A stretch of DNA of 64,000 nt from Hedera helix. Its lineage: Eukaryota; Streptophyta; Magnoliopsida; Apiales; Araliaceae. How positions within the stretch are numbered: position 1 is the stretch's first letter; every line of letters starts with the position of its first letter. Both the position numbers and the translations under genes were made by a program. Under the pieces are notes generated by a model. That model was not told the origin of the DNA and made no database searches. It was given only the letters and a program-made list of their open reading frames with translations. The stretch is taken from contig OX359282.1 of NCBI GenBank assembly GCA_947179155.2, positions 30,824,221-30,888,220 on the forward strand, in the 5' to 3' direction. Below, in pieces: positions 47,002 through 59,079 of this stretch.

Positions 47002-48315
47002 ACTTGGTGACCAAATGCTAATAATAATATACTCTAATAACATGCTTTGGTTCGGAAATACCAAATATTACTTTGGCAAGTTCGTGTTTTATTGAAGTGG
47101 TTGTGACCCTGTTTGGTGGGCTAGTGCAGTGGTATAAAAGTTTTAAGAGCATTAAGTAATATACATAACAAAAGTGGTTCTATAGGTAAAAATTCTGTGA
47201 TAAATAATTTCGTAATTTTCAATCTAAACTTGCATACTTATCAGAAATCTTAATAGAGTGCTTTTAATATTATTTACTAAATGTTGTTTACTTATACATT
47301 GACACTTTATCAGTGAAAGTACTTCATTTTACTGTTCCAGTTTCTCAAAGAAGCACCAACTCATAATTTTTTTTAAGCACTTAGAAACAGGTCAAAATTT
47401 GCTTCTTTTTTTAAAAGAATCAAATGAAGACCATAACAGAGTGATAAGGAAAGGCGACCTTAACCAACCTACAAATGAAACCTGTGAAGCATGGACTAGT
47501 TTGCATAAATTTATATGATTTGGTCTTTGAACTCCAAACGTCGGAGGGGATCTGGATTGAGTGTAGTGCTTACTTTTTGGAGATAGGTATTTCTCTCTCT
47601 CTCTCTCTTTGTGTTTTGTGAGATAAGTTCTTTTTCTTTACTTCTTTATAGGCCTCTTGCATGGGTATTTTAAGGAAATTTTTGATTTTGATCTTTGTAC
47701 GGATTGGAGAGCTGCTCTCTTGTGAGTTCTCTTCTTCTCCTCTTCTTTTATGGCTGGTGGAGTACTTCTTATCTCTATACTTGAATTCCCACTCTTTGGC
47801 TAATCAAGAAATGTTATACCATCTTTGAAGCCCAAAAGGAAGGTATAGATCTTGTAGACTCATCTCCCCCATTGTGTCCTTACGGCCTCTGGAATTTCCA
47901 AAGTAAACGGACTGACTGAAGATTCCTCAAAAGAATTAACACTTGGATGTGTCTACTTGGTCATTCATTGTAAAGGGGAGATGCAGAGACAACAGAGTTT
48001 AGAGCTTGCATGTACTTCTCTTATATATCTTGTGGAGTAATTGTTTCTCGTCCATTAAGATATTGGAGTTATTTTCTAGCTTAGATCTCTTTTCCTGAAT
48101 CCCTTCTTTGTCCTTGTTTGCTAAATGTTATAAAAACTTTGAAGTGCACTATATCACATTTGTGGATCGTATTTTAATATATTGCATAATCATTTCTTAC
48201 TCATGTGCCTCAGTCAATTAGAAGACATTACCCTTTTTTATTTTATTAGTTGAATCAAAGCTTTTTAGGACGGTGAAACTTATGGAGATAATAATTTAAT
48301 AATTGTTATCCACCA
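47002..48315 (+). other. presumed intron sequence without recognised features
   Basis: AT-rich DNA with a (CT)n run near 47592-47607. No ORF or repeat that I can name. Confidence 0.5.
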
Positions 48316-51295
48316 GGCATTTAAGGCTGAAAGCTTACTACTAGCCTATCGGCTAAAGCTAAGTCTCGACCGCGACTGCTCGTCTCTTCTGGCCACCTTA
48401 TTTTGTCACCCAAGGTCCAAGTAAGGGGTTGAACAACCTATCCCACCATTTCTTCTGAAGCGTTAACTCGAAGTTGCATGTTACTAAAGCAGTGGACACT
48501 CACGTTCTTGTCCTCCAGAATTAGAATAAGGCGCTTGCACTTCGTTATTCACTCTTGAACTACAAGAATGCGAGACTGAAGACCGTCATGCTTTGCTTGA
48601 TCTCCTGCGCCTACTAGGACGGATTTCTTTACACATACCTGATTACTTGCTACCGGAAACCGAAGGACCTATGCTTGTTGCCTTAACTCCACCTCCGGAA
48701 AGATCCTATTACACGACAAGTATAGTGTTCCTTTGCTTTGTATTACGCGGTGACATATTCAAGGATGGATCCCTATGCTATTTTCTTTACATAAGTGGTA
48801 GTTGGCTCCCACGTAAGGAGGTGTTTCTGGTTAAAAAATTCTATTATCCTTTCTCTACGCAACCCAGGGTTTTCACCCACCCGAACGGAGTTAAACCTTC
48901 ACTGCCTTTCCTCGGCTCACTTTTGCGTCTCCCCGTTCTATGTACCAGCCCCTAGTTATAAAGAAGGAATCTAGAGTGGCAGGAGTCAAAGTAAAATTCA
49001 CACTCATAGAATTGTTGGGAAAACCATCCCAACAAGATTCTCAGTCTTCCCATCATAGATGGTTTAGCCACGCCCGATGCCAAAAAATGATTAAGTACCG
49101 TGATGGGGTCAAAATGAATTAAAGCAGAAAGAGGGTCTTCGAATGAAAGTAGTAAGCCAATCGATCCAATAAAAGCGAGCAACAAAGTCACTTACACCTT
49201 GCTAATGAAATAAATAAAGACATCAGTTTCAAAGCCATCTATCTGACAAATTCTAAATCCATTGATTCAATGAGACCAACTGAAAGCAGATCTACGAGCT
49301 GCAACCAGAACAAGGGCACAAGCTGCCCCATACGCTTCAAAGAAGCAACAAGCTACATTAGCAGACCGACCAGAATCCGTTCAAAAGGGGTAACCCAAAA
49401 CTGAGGCTAACTCAGAGCATCGTTCGTGCACTGTTCATGTTAACTTAGCTGCTGGAAGCTTGTTCAAAAGGTGTTCTTGTCCTTTTTCTTTAGTTAGCAT
49501 TGATTGTTAATCAACTGAGGCCTTACTCAAATAGAGGGTGGGGAGGCCCAATCCGAAGAACTATTTGTGATAACTGAACTCACTGAACCCCTGAAGGAGA
49601 TCCGTTTTAAACAATCGCTAAATGAGAACCATTCGGATATTTTGTTTAGCTGATCGATCTTATCAACCCCGTCAAGGCGAGCCTCTATAAGGTAAACCAT
49701 AGCCTAAAAAGAAGTAGACAAATAGCTATAGGTGAATAGAACAGGTTGCTTCTAAAAACTATTACTGCAGATTGACTATCACTTTATTGTGAAAGACCAG
49801 ATTGACCCGTTCTGTCATAAGTACCTCCATATTCCGCTGAGTAGGATTTGACAATGGGTTTGAACTAGTGATTGAAAAGCTTCCTTTTCTTAATCTTGAT
49901 TCGCTTAGAAATTTCGGAATTCTCGTCCTAGTTGAACCGAAGAGACCTAAATTCTAAATGGTATCATAGAATTACATAGCATGATTCCATTTGGTCCACT
50001 ACTCATACTCACTTAGATTCATTTATCAGAAGTGGGTGGGGTAGAATCGGCCATCTCCTAGCAACGATTCGGCGGACTCCTTATTCGGTGAAATTAATTT
50101 ACTTTTGTTTATCAGTGTAATGTCTCGTCTCATCCGAACAACTGGATAGCGAGAGAAAGACTTGTAGGAAGGATGCCATGTCTAAAGAGATGAAAACTCT
50201 TTAGAAGAAAGCTAGAGCTCGTGAAGACAGGCCCACCCAAAAAGCGGTGGAAAGCTAAGGAAGAAGAGGAAATAAGTGCAAGACTCCTTACATGATACAG
50301 GTAAAACTTTCCAAGCTAGGGCTAAAGACAGTAGAAGATGAGTACTTTCTTGCATTAAACTTTCTACATGGGTTCCGTGAAGGAATGACGATATCGAATA
50401 GGGCGGTAAGTCCTTGATGCCAAAAAGACGGGTTTGAATCAAATTGTCGGGTTCTCCTAAAGCAGGCCCCTAGCGAAAGACAGAAGAGTCTTAGGCTTCT
50501 GTAACTGAATGACCTCTCTAATCTACATCTAATCTATCGACGAAGGCTGTCTTTTAAGATTTTCAGTATCGCACCGAAGAAGACTATTTTTGAACGGGAA
50601 TGAATGAAGCGGGGTAAATGTATGTTGGAGATGCCTTGTCTTCTTCTTTAGGAATTAAAAAGAGCTCAACTACCAGGGGAGGAAAGGAAGGGTAGGAGCA
50701 CTTTAACGATGAGATAGAAAAAAGAGAGACGGGAGCACAGTAGCAAAAGGGATATAGCACTCTCTTTCATTTCATGGTGAGAGTAGACTGGGAAGGATGG
50801 AAGTTTTCTCTTTCCACTTTGTCTATAGAACCATCGTGACTTCGTTTGGGCGAGTTTTCAAGGCCATCTCTGCACTTGAATGAAGGAGAATCCATTTGCT
50901 CGGGTCTGCGTCCAAGTTCTTTATTCCAGCCCTACATTCAACCTAGTTCTCAATAATTTAGGTCCCTTTGGGAGGTTGCTTCCTAAGAATCATTTGCTTG
51001 CCGTTCTTTTCTCTCTTCTCTAGGCCTAGCCCTCCGCCCCATCTTACTAATAATGAAGGGATTTTGAAATCCTATTAAACTTTTGTCTGACTTTTACTTT
51101 TGTGATTACTCTATGCTACAATATTGATTCTAAGGAACGATAGAACTGCAGCCCAATTGCCGTTCTAGGAGGGAGCTTGGATGGTGAGCCTAAGCCTATT
51201 CTTTCCATTGAGAAAAAAAAGTCCCTTAGGCATGGGACTGCTTCCTTTGCTACATATGTAATATGCCTAACTTCTTCATTGGACGAATAGGAGAA
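48316..51295. other. probable nuclear insertion of mitochondrial DNA (NUMT), about 3 kb
   Basis: Composition changes abruptly at about 48316 and back at about 51295. The inside is near balanced in base composition, lacks the poly-A/T tracts of the flanks, and is rich in GAAAG, AGAAGAAAG and CCTAGCGAAAGA-like words typical of plant mitochondrial intergenic DNA. Several medium ORFs (48593-48955, 48952-49191, 50212-50442) have no recognisable domain. No named mitochondrial gene was identified, so the origin is judged from style only. It lies in the presumed ceramidase 5'UTR intron. Confidence 0.5.
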
Positions 51296-51724
51296 GGGTT
51301 TGGCTGATGGACTAGTTAGAGTTTTTGGACTAAAGAGTGAAAATCAATCGAATCAAAAACTTTTCTGTTTTAGCCCAACTGCTCTTGTTTGTTTAGATTA
51401 TCTGTTGCTGATGGCCCACTATTCTCTACGTCGGTCTTTATTTATTAGGATTTCTAATCTTCTTAATTCCATTAATTTCCGAAATGCGAATGCTTTTATG
51501 TTACTAGATTAGGCAGATAGTTTGTACTCTTCATGAACTCAGTCAAAACTCAGTTAAATTTTTAGATAATTTTCTTTATTCACCATAAGTTTCTAAGTAT
51601 TTGTATATTTATGTTCACATCTGTGTTACAGGTAAAAGCAATCTGAGGTTCTTGTGAAGTCAGCTAGATTTTGAGATAATTTGATTCAATTATCCGAACA
51701 TACAATTAGAACATATATTGAAGA

Positions 51725-53545
51725 ATGGCAGATGGAATATCAAGCTTTTGGGGACCTGTCACATCTACTACTGAGTGGTGTGAGCAGAACTATGTTTACT
51801 CTTCTTATATTGCAGAGTTTTTCAACACTATGTCAAATATTCCAGGCATTCTTTTGGCACTCATTGGTCTTGTGAATGCCTTGAGACAACGGTTTGAGAA
51901 AAGATTCAGCGTACTTCACATATCGAATATAATTCTTGCCATAGGGAGCATGTTATTCCATGCCACACTGCAGCGATTGTAAGCTTTCTTCTTTCATATC
52001 CTCCTCGTTTTTTACCAAGCTGACTCTTTTAGCAAAATAACTGGTAATTAGATAGTAGTGCACACTGTAGGCACGCAACCATTCCAAGAAAATCCAACCA
52101 CTGTATAACTTTTAATAGTGTCATGTAGGTAGGTACTGCAACCTTATGTCTAAAAGGAAATAGTACCTTTTATATGTTCCTAGAGCTTATGTTGAAACTA
52201 TAATTAGAAGATAATGATTTCCAGTAATGTTGCTGTAACTTATGCTGAACATATAAACTCAATTATGTAGAGCTTATGATTTTAATTTACCGGGATAAAT
52301 TATTTTCTTGATAACAAACTCTTTTGTGAGTGAGGGTGGTGTCATTCATTACTAATGGATCTTATCCAAGTTATGTGTTTGAATTCTTCTGGGCCACTAG
52401 AATGTTTAGTCCGACCACAACGACTGAATTGATTATGTTCTTGCATAAGGATACTAGATTGCCTAGTAGAAAATATTTCAAAATAATCACAAACCTGCCT
52501 ATTATGAGCATTTTACCTTGACATTATCACTTTCATTTAACTAATTTCTAACTAAATAGGTGTCCCTTTTATTTTACTCTGACAGTCTGGCCCACTATTT
52601 TTTTATTAAAAATAATTGCTGTAAATGTTGGCAAAAGGTCGACTAATTCGTTATTTCTCTAAACTAAGAATACTTGTGCTTGTGCCGGTGATGAGTATGT
52701 TGTTGTAACAATTTTTAGCTTGAAGTTTCTGATTTTTTTAAATTAATTTTGACAATGTGCATTGAGGCCTTGGGTGCCGTTGCCCTGTATCACCTCAATA
52801 GCTGAGCTCACATAGGAATCAGTGTCATCACTGATGAGTGATGATTAAGGGTTACTTCATAAGTTCATATCATGTAGTTGTCAGAAAGAATTGGTTTCTT
52901 CATATCATGTATGATGGCCTTCTGAAAGTGAATAAAATACTCCTCCACTCTCGAGGCTTTGATCAATTGTATCAAAAAATATGTTATCATTGTGGTCCAT
53001 GAGGGACGATTAAGCTTTAATCTATTTTCAGGCAGCAGCAAGGTGATGAAACACCTATGGTTTGGGAAATGCTCCTATATATCTACATACTCTACTCTCC
53101 AGATTGGCATTATCGGAGTACAATGCCCACCATTTTGTTCCTATACGGTGCAGTATTTGCAGTTGTGCATTCACAGATACGTTTTGGAATCGGCTTTAAG
53201 GTGCATTATGTGGTTCTGTGTCTTCTTTGCATCCCTAGGATGTACAAATATTACATTTACACTGAAGATAGATCCGCTAAGCGGCTTGCAAAATTATATG
53301 TGGTCACCTTATTGCTGGGGAGTTTGTGTTGGCTTTGTGATCGTGTATTCTGCAAGGACATTTCTAGGTGGTATGTCAATCCACAAGGTCATGCTTTGTG
53401 GCACATATTCATGGGGTTCAATTCATATTATGCAAACACATTTTTAATGTTCTGTCGTGCTCAGCAACGAGGATGGAATCCAAAGGTTAATCACTTCATG
53501 GGACTTTTCCCTTACGTGAAGATTGAGAAGCCGAAAGTCCAGTAA
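51725..53545 (+). CDS. ACER: alkaline ceramidase (ACER family)
   Basis: Two coding exons, 51725-51978 and 53032-53545, are joined through a GT-AG intron with a split Leu codon, giving 255 aa, the size I recall for the Arabidopsis alkaline ceramidase. It hydrolyses ceramides to sphingoid base and fatty acid in endomembranes. Several hydrophobic segments indicate a seven-helix CREST-superfamily membrane protein. Visible signature residues: EWCEQNY (17-23) of the N-terminal Ca-binding loop; SMLFH with H79; CDRVFC with D188; and GHALWH with H205 and H209, the Zn-binding histidines. The C-terminus is EKPKVQ. The start is the first ATG after a 5'UTR that probably begins with an acceptor near 51631. 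Intact. Confidence 0.94.
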
Positions 53546-55877
53546 AAGGAGTTCCTGCTCAAAGAAATATAACCCTTCTCTTGGAGATTGGTAAAATGGT
53601 TTTGGAAGTTAGCAAAAGCAGGTAGAAACAATTATTTGTTCTCTTTTGTCATGTTGCTGTAATGTAAATGATAGTTGAAAATTGTTTTCCTGATTGTGTG
53701 CTAGTCAATTTTTCGCTGTACAACAAGTATTGTCCCCGGTGTACCATATTTACATCCTTCACCATTTGAATTCAGTAAATGTTTTGGTCATCCAAAACGC
53801 TTCTCTTTTCCCCGTGGAATACAATTTTTGTTTGGAAATTGCCAAATTGGATTGTTTTTCAGCTTTGGAAATGTTAAGAAAGTGGTATAGAATGCACCAT
53901 CTAATACTCCTCTTCGTGGTTACCATTGAATAAACCATTTTGTATTCAGCTGAGGGAACTCCAAATATAGTTTATGAACCTTCATTTCTTCTATCAAGTG
54001 ATTCAATTATCCTGTAGTTTGATTTTTATCATTCACTAATGTATATTTGTGCTTCTTCTTTTTTTATTAAAAAAAGTTGGTATCTACTATTGATGTTTCA
54101 CAATTTCTCCTTTCCCTGCTAATTGCATACAGCATACTCGCTTGTTTTATGCCCTTGATGGCTTGTGAGAATTTCTGAAAAATTGGCTTTGTAGAAGAAT
54201 ATAGATCTTTCAGACCGTCAAGTTGCTTGATGTTTGGACACAGAGTGTTCTTCTCTACACGAACAACATGACCGATGAGCTTGCAATTAGTTCACCCTCA
54301 CAACATGGCAAATGCTCCACCATATTCCAATCATTTGTGTAGTGTACACCAAATAAAAGCATATGAACTCACGCTCAAGTGCCCAGATTCCTTCCACATG
54401 TTAGCATGAAATATATCAGGGCACAATTCAAAAGTCCTGCTGTTGCCCGGGTATCATAACAGCCAACTGCAGCTGGCAGAGTCTTGCTGGATTTTTGTAT
54501 ATTGTGACCTTGGCCGTACTGCAGTCGCATTGCAAAGCAACACGTGCAAAGCTATATATACAATTCACCTTAATTTCTCAACTGCAAATTACTGCCGCAA
54601 CATGCATAAATCCCCTTGCATACTCCAACAAAAACTACAGAACCTGAGAAGACTTGGATACGAGGAATAATTAAATCATAGTAGATCAGAAAATTTAGAA
54701 TTAAAGCAAAGTAAATCATGCCGTGGCTGTATGATCTCCTCCATTGTTTGCACGGTGGCGGTGTTACTAGTTTTGGTGGTTGGTGAATGGAGGAAACGGA
54801 GGAGTTATGGCAGTTTTTCGTGTATATCTCCAGTCCAGTCTATTATTCTTTCTTATTCTATGTATTCACTGCAATCAATTGCAAGTGGACTACATCTCGC
54901 TCCCACTACTCATTAGTGAATTTTTTGGAACTTCGAATTATTTGTGTTTTGTTATTTATGAATTTAATCTTGATGGTTATGAATTGTTAAGTAATTTTGG
55001 TGGTTATGAATTATAAAACCATGCAAAAGATATTTGGACATTCATTAAATTTAAAAATAAATATGGAATAAAAATAAAATTTTAATATATATATATATAT
55101 ATAATATTTACAAATAAAACTTTTTATAAGATAGAGAGAATAGTAATTTTTAAGAGTATCTCCCTGCTAAAAAATGTAAATGCTAGACAGAGAGGGTGGC
55201 ATGCACTAAAATGATTCTTCTTTCATTCACAAAAATATTTTTATTTTTTATTTTTTTGTGAATATTAATAATATATTTTTCTCTTACACTAATTGTAAAG
55301 GTAACCGATGTTAGTTTATATTATTTTACTTTTTTCATAAAAGAGTTTCTTTTTATTTAAAAATACAAAATAACACAATATTTTAAAAATTTTCATCTTA
55401 ACTTTATTATCATGACATTAGTGGTTTACTAATACTCCATCTGCCATAATATAAATGTCTTATGTTTATAGTCAAATTAATTATTTTTAAAATAAATCAA
55501 TCTTAATATTATTGTAAATGTATGTAAAAGATTGTCACCATAATAATTTACAAATAATTTAATACTAATATCAAGATTTGTGATTTTAAAATTATAAATA
55601 TATATGTTTAATTATTAAATTTAAAATATTAATTTAATCATAAAAATCAAATGAGAATATTTATCTTGTAAGGAAGGGACTAACAAGTAACAACTTAATT
55701 TTTTAAGGTTAAATATTGAACAAAAATATTTCTTTAATATTTATAATTTTTTACTAAAAAACCCAAATTGCCATTACAATCTGGGACAACAAGCATAGAC
55801 TAGACCAGAGCATCAAAATCTTTCTCAAATGCTTGGTAAATTATATCTCAAAACCTTTCGGTCTTTGATGGTATACA
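53546..55877. other. intergenic: ACER 3' flank and PPR promoter side
   Basis: The ACER 3'UTR probably extends to about 53940. No further gene is seen. Overlapping small plus-strand ORFs at 54443-55016 have no recognisable domain. A (TA)n run lies near 55087-55103, a MITE at 55435-55680, and the PPR gene leader within about 55780-55877. Confidence 0.55.
55435..55680. mobile_element. diverged Stowaway-like MITE
   Basis: TA then CTCCATCTGCC on the left and GTAAGGAAGGGAC then TA on the right; internal ATTTAT words near both ends are also inverted. The termini are imperfect, the interior AT-rich and the length 246 bp. Confidence 0.45.
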
Positions 55878-57997
55878 ATGAGAGCTAGTAAGCTTCTTCT
55901 TCCTAAACAGAACTACTCACCCAAAGCCAAAACCTCAACAATTACCTCTTCCAGGAAAGCTATTCCTCCTCATTCCTCTAATGGAATCATCACACCAACT
56001 GAAACCCAATTGATATCTCTCATTCACGCCTCCAAAAACACCCAGCAACTCCAACAAATCCACACACAAATCATCCACCACAGCCACTGTTCAAACAGTT
56101 GGGTCGTGACCCAACTCATTTCTTCATGTTCTTTGCACCAATCCATCAATTATGCTCTTTCAATTTTTGGTCATTTCCATAATCCCAATTTGTTTGTTTT
56201 CAATGCTTTAATTAGAGCACTTGCTGATAATTCTTGTTTTGAGAGCTCAATTTCCCATTTTGTTTACATGTTGAGGCTAAATATTCGGCCTGACCGGCTC
56301 ACTTATCCGTTTGTTCTCAAATCGAGTGCGGGTTTGGTTGAGTGTGGGATTGGTATGATGGTTCATGGTGAGATCTTGAAAAGGGGTCTTGAGTTTGATT
56401 CATTTGTTCGAGTTTCTTTGGTTGATATGTATGTTAAAGTTGAGCTATTGGGTTTTGCTTTACAGTTGTTTGATGAAAGTCCTGAAAGAAATAAGCTAGG
56501 TAGTGTGTTGTTATGGAATGTATTGATAAATGGGTGTTGTAAAGTTGGAGACTTGGGAAAGGCTGTGGAGATATTTGAGGTAATGCCGGAGAGGAGTGTT
56601 GCGTCTTGGAACTGTTTGATTAATGGGTTCATGAGGAATGGTGAGGTTGATCGAGCAGCTGAGTTTTTTCATCGGATGCCAAAAAGGAATGTGTTTTCTT
56701 GGACCATGATGGTTACTGGGTTTTCACATAATGGACACTTCAAAAAGGCTTTGTCAATGTTTTCGCAAATGTTGGTGGAGGGTGTGATGCCAAATGAGCT
56801 TACTTTTGTTCCTGCACTTTCAGCTTGTGCGAAAGCAGGAGCCATTGATACAGGAGTTAGGATTCATAGTTATGCTTGGAGCAGTGGCTTTCAGTTGGAC
56901 AGAGCTGTTGGAACCGCTTTAATTGACATGTATGCAAAATGTGGATTTATAGAGTCTGCAAGTTGGGTCTTTTCCATGACAAAAGATAAGGACATCCGGA
57001 CTTGGACCGCTATAATATGGGGTTGGGCAATCCATGGCTGCGTTGAGCAGGCTCTTCAATGCTTTGATAAAATGAAGTTGGCAGGTGTGAGATTTATATT
57101 GTTTTCTTAACTTTTCCTGATTGAATGGTTATATAAGGTATTGAAATATTTTCATGTTCGACAGGAGTAAAGCCAGATGGAGTTGTCTTCCTTGCAATTC
57201 TAACTGCATGCTCACATGCTGGGCAAGTTGAGTGGGGACTTCATTTCTTTGACTGCATGAGGCTTGACTTCTCCATTAAACCCACCATAAAACACTATGC
57301 AGTAGTAGTGGATCTGTTTGGCAGGGCAGGCCGACTGGACGAAGCTTTCAGTTTCATACAGAACATGCCACTAGAACCTGATCTTGTGATATGGGGAGCA
57401 CTTTTTTGTGCTTGCAGAGTTCATAAAAATATCAAAATGGCAGAATATGCATCAGAGAGGCTTCTGGAGCTTGAGACTAACCATCCTGGGAGCTATGTGT
57501 TTCTATCAAATATCTATGCTGTAGTAGGGAGATGGGAAGACGTAGAAAGAGTGAGAACTTCAATGAAGGATACAGGTTTAGAGAAACAACCTGGGTGGAG
57601 TTATATTGAGGTGGGTGGTCAAGTACATAGTTTTGTGGCGGGTGATCGCAGTCATGCGCTTGCAGAAGAGTTGTACATGAAATTAGAGGAAATAACATCT
57701 AGTGCGAGAGAACAGGGCTATATGCCAGAAACTGAGTGGATACTTCATAACATTGAAGAAGAAGAGAAGGAAGAATCATTGGGAAGTCATAGCGAAAAAT
57801 TGGCACTTGCCTTTGCTCTCATTAGTACTGCTCCCGGAACTACCATTAGAATTGTGAAGAACCTGAGAGTATGCGGGGATTGCCATTCAATGATGAAGTT
57901 TATCAGTAAGATGAGTCAGCGGGAGATTTTATTGAGAGATATAAAGAGGTTCCATCATTTCAAGGACGGAACTTGCTCATGCCGAGATTACTGGTAG
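55878..57997 (+). CDS. PLS-class pentatricopeptide repeat protein with E and DYW domains
   Basis: Two exons, 55878-57084 and 57165-57997, with an 80-bp GT-AG intron; phases close, giving 679 aa. Such proteins bind RNA in mitochondria or plastids, and the DYW domain is the cytidine deaminase for C-to-U editing. The N-terminus is Ser/Lys-rich, as in organelle transit peptides. PPR motifs repeat from about residue 100 to 480, for example WNVLINGCCKVGDLGKAVEI, WNCLINGFMRNGEVDRAAEF and WTAIIWGWAIHGCVEQALQC. The DYW domain (about 585-679) has HSEKLA (the deaminase HxE), CGDCH (CxxCH) and ends in DYW. The intron is unusual because most PPR genes have none. Together with the UBA/PUG fragment downstream it recalls the neighbouring Arabidopsis pair At1g04840/At1g04850, from memory. 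Confidence 0.93.
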
Positions 57998-59079
57998 TAT
58001 TGTAACTTGTAAGTACGAAGCACTACATCGCTTTGTGTAGACAATATTTTCTTGGCAATATTCTATTCACACTTATTTCAAACCAACTCCTTAATCTATA
58101 TAAGCCAATTACTAATAGAAGAGGCTGAGTGTTGTAGTGTGTTTGTAAACATACTTGCTGGTCCCTGAAGGTTGAGTGCTGTGTTTTAGAAGTCAGGATC
58201 TTGTTTTTTTATGCCTAAATGTTGAATTTTTTGTATGTTTACTTGAAGGGAGGTCAAATACTGGGTTCATTTCATGCTTTAGAATTGAGGACTAAATTTC
58301 AACCAAATTGCAGTGTTCTAGCGAACGTATGTCTAATGAAAGAGAAGTTGAATTTTATAAATCTACTTTTGTTTCCCTTTTAGTGATTTTCCAATAGATT
58401 AATCAGTCTTTTCCTTCTTCTTCCTTGATAGTTGGAATGGCAGATTGATTGTTTAGATTGTACCCTTAGTATTAGCTAAGAATTTAATTTGGTAGTGGTG
58501 TTGTGATGCTAGAGATAATAGTAACAAAGTAATGGCAAATTAGGGATATCAAGTCACTTTATAGTCCTAAAGTAGAAATGTATCTATTTTTATGGAATGG
58601 GCAAAAAAGAAAAATGCATGTCTAATTTTAGAATAGAGGTAGTAGGTTGTTTTCAACTCTTTAATGATGGAATCTGGTAGGAATTGAATTAGATTGTATA
58701 ATTAAAGACTAGTGAGAAACGCAGAGGAATGGATAACCAAAATTTTATAGAAACGTTGATATATTTTACAATGACATTGAAAATTGCATAGAAGAAACCT
58801 TAATGCTAGAAATCTTTTCGTGCAGAAATCATCTTCTACTATTTTGCATTGTTCAGAGTCAGTGTTCAGTGCCAAGTAGTCATCTCTTTGTTTAGTATCT
58901 CTTTCCATGCTAGTTTTGGCATGCTTTAGCATTATGGTAACTAGTGAGTCGGTTAAACACTCCATATAGCTAATATTATTGTTTTGGTATGTTGCATTAA
59001 TATTGGAGTTACTGGATTTTGAGGCAATAGCTTCTCTTCCTTTTATCGTACACTTAACTGATTTGTTTGTCATTCGTAG
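57998..59079. other. PPR 3' flank and spacer before the UBA/PUG fragment
   Basis: The PPR 3'UTR probably covers the first few hundred bases. The minus-strand 123-aa ORF at 58702-59073 has no recognisable domain and is likely chance. The N-terminal zinc-finger exon expected for an intact UBA/PUG gene was not found here. Confidence 0.5.

Noticed and set aside
48593..48955. 120-aa ORF in the mitochondrial-like segment
   Set aside because: No recognised domain; such open frames are common in plant mitochondrial intergenic DNA.
52959..53447. 162-aa ORF in another frame over ACER exon 2
   Set aside because: It overlaps the conserved ceramidase frame and starts upstream of the exon; a shadow frame.
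58702..59073. 123-aa minus-strand ORF
   Set aside because: No domain, low-complexity Asn/Ser stretches, and located in the spacer before the UBA exon.
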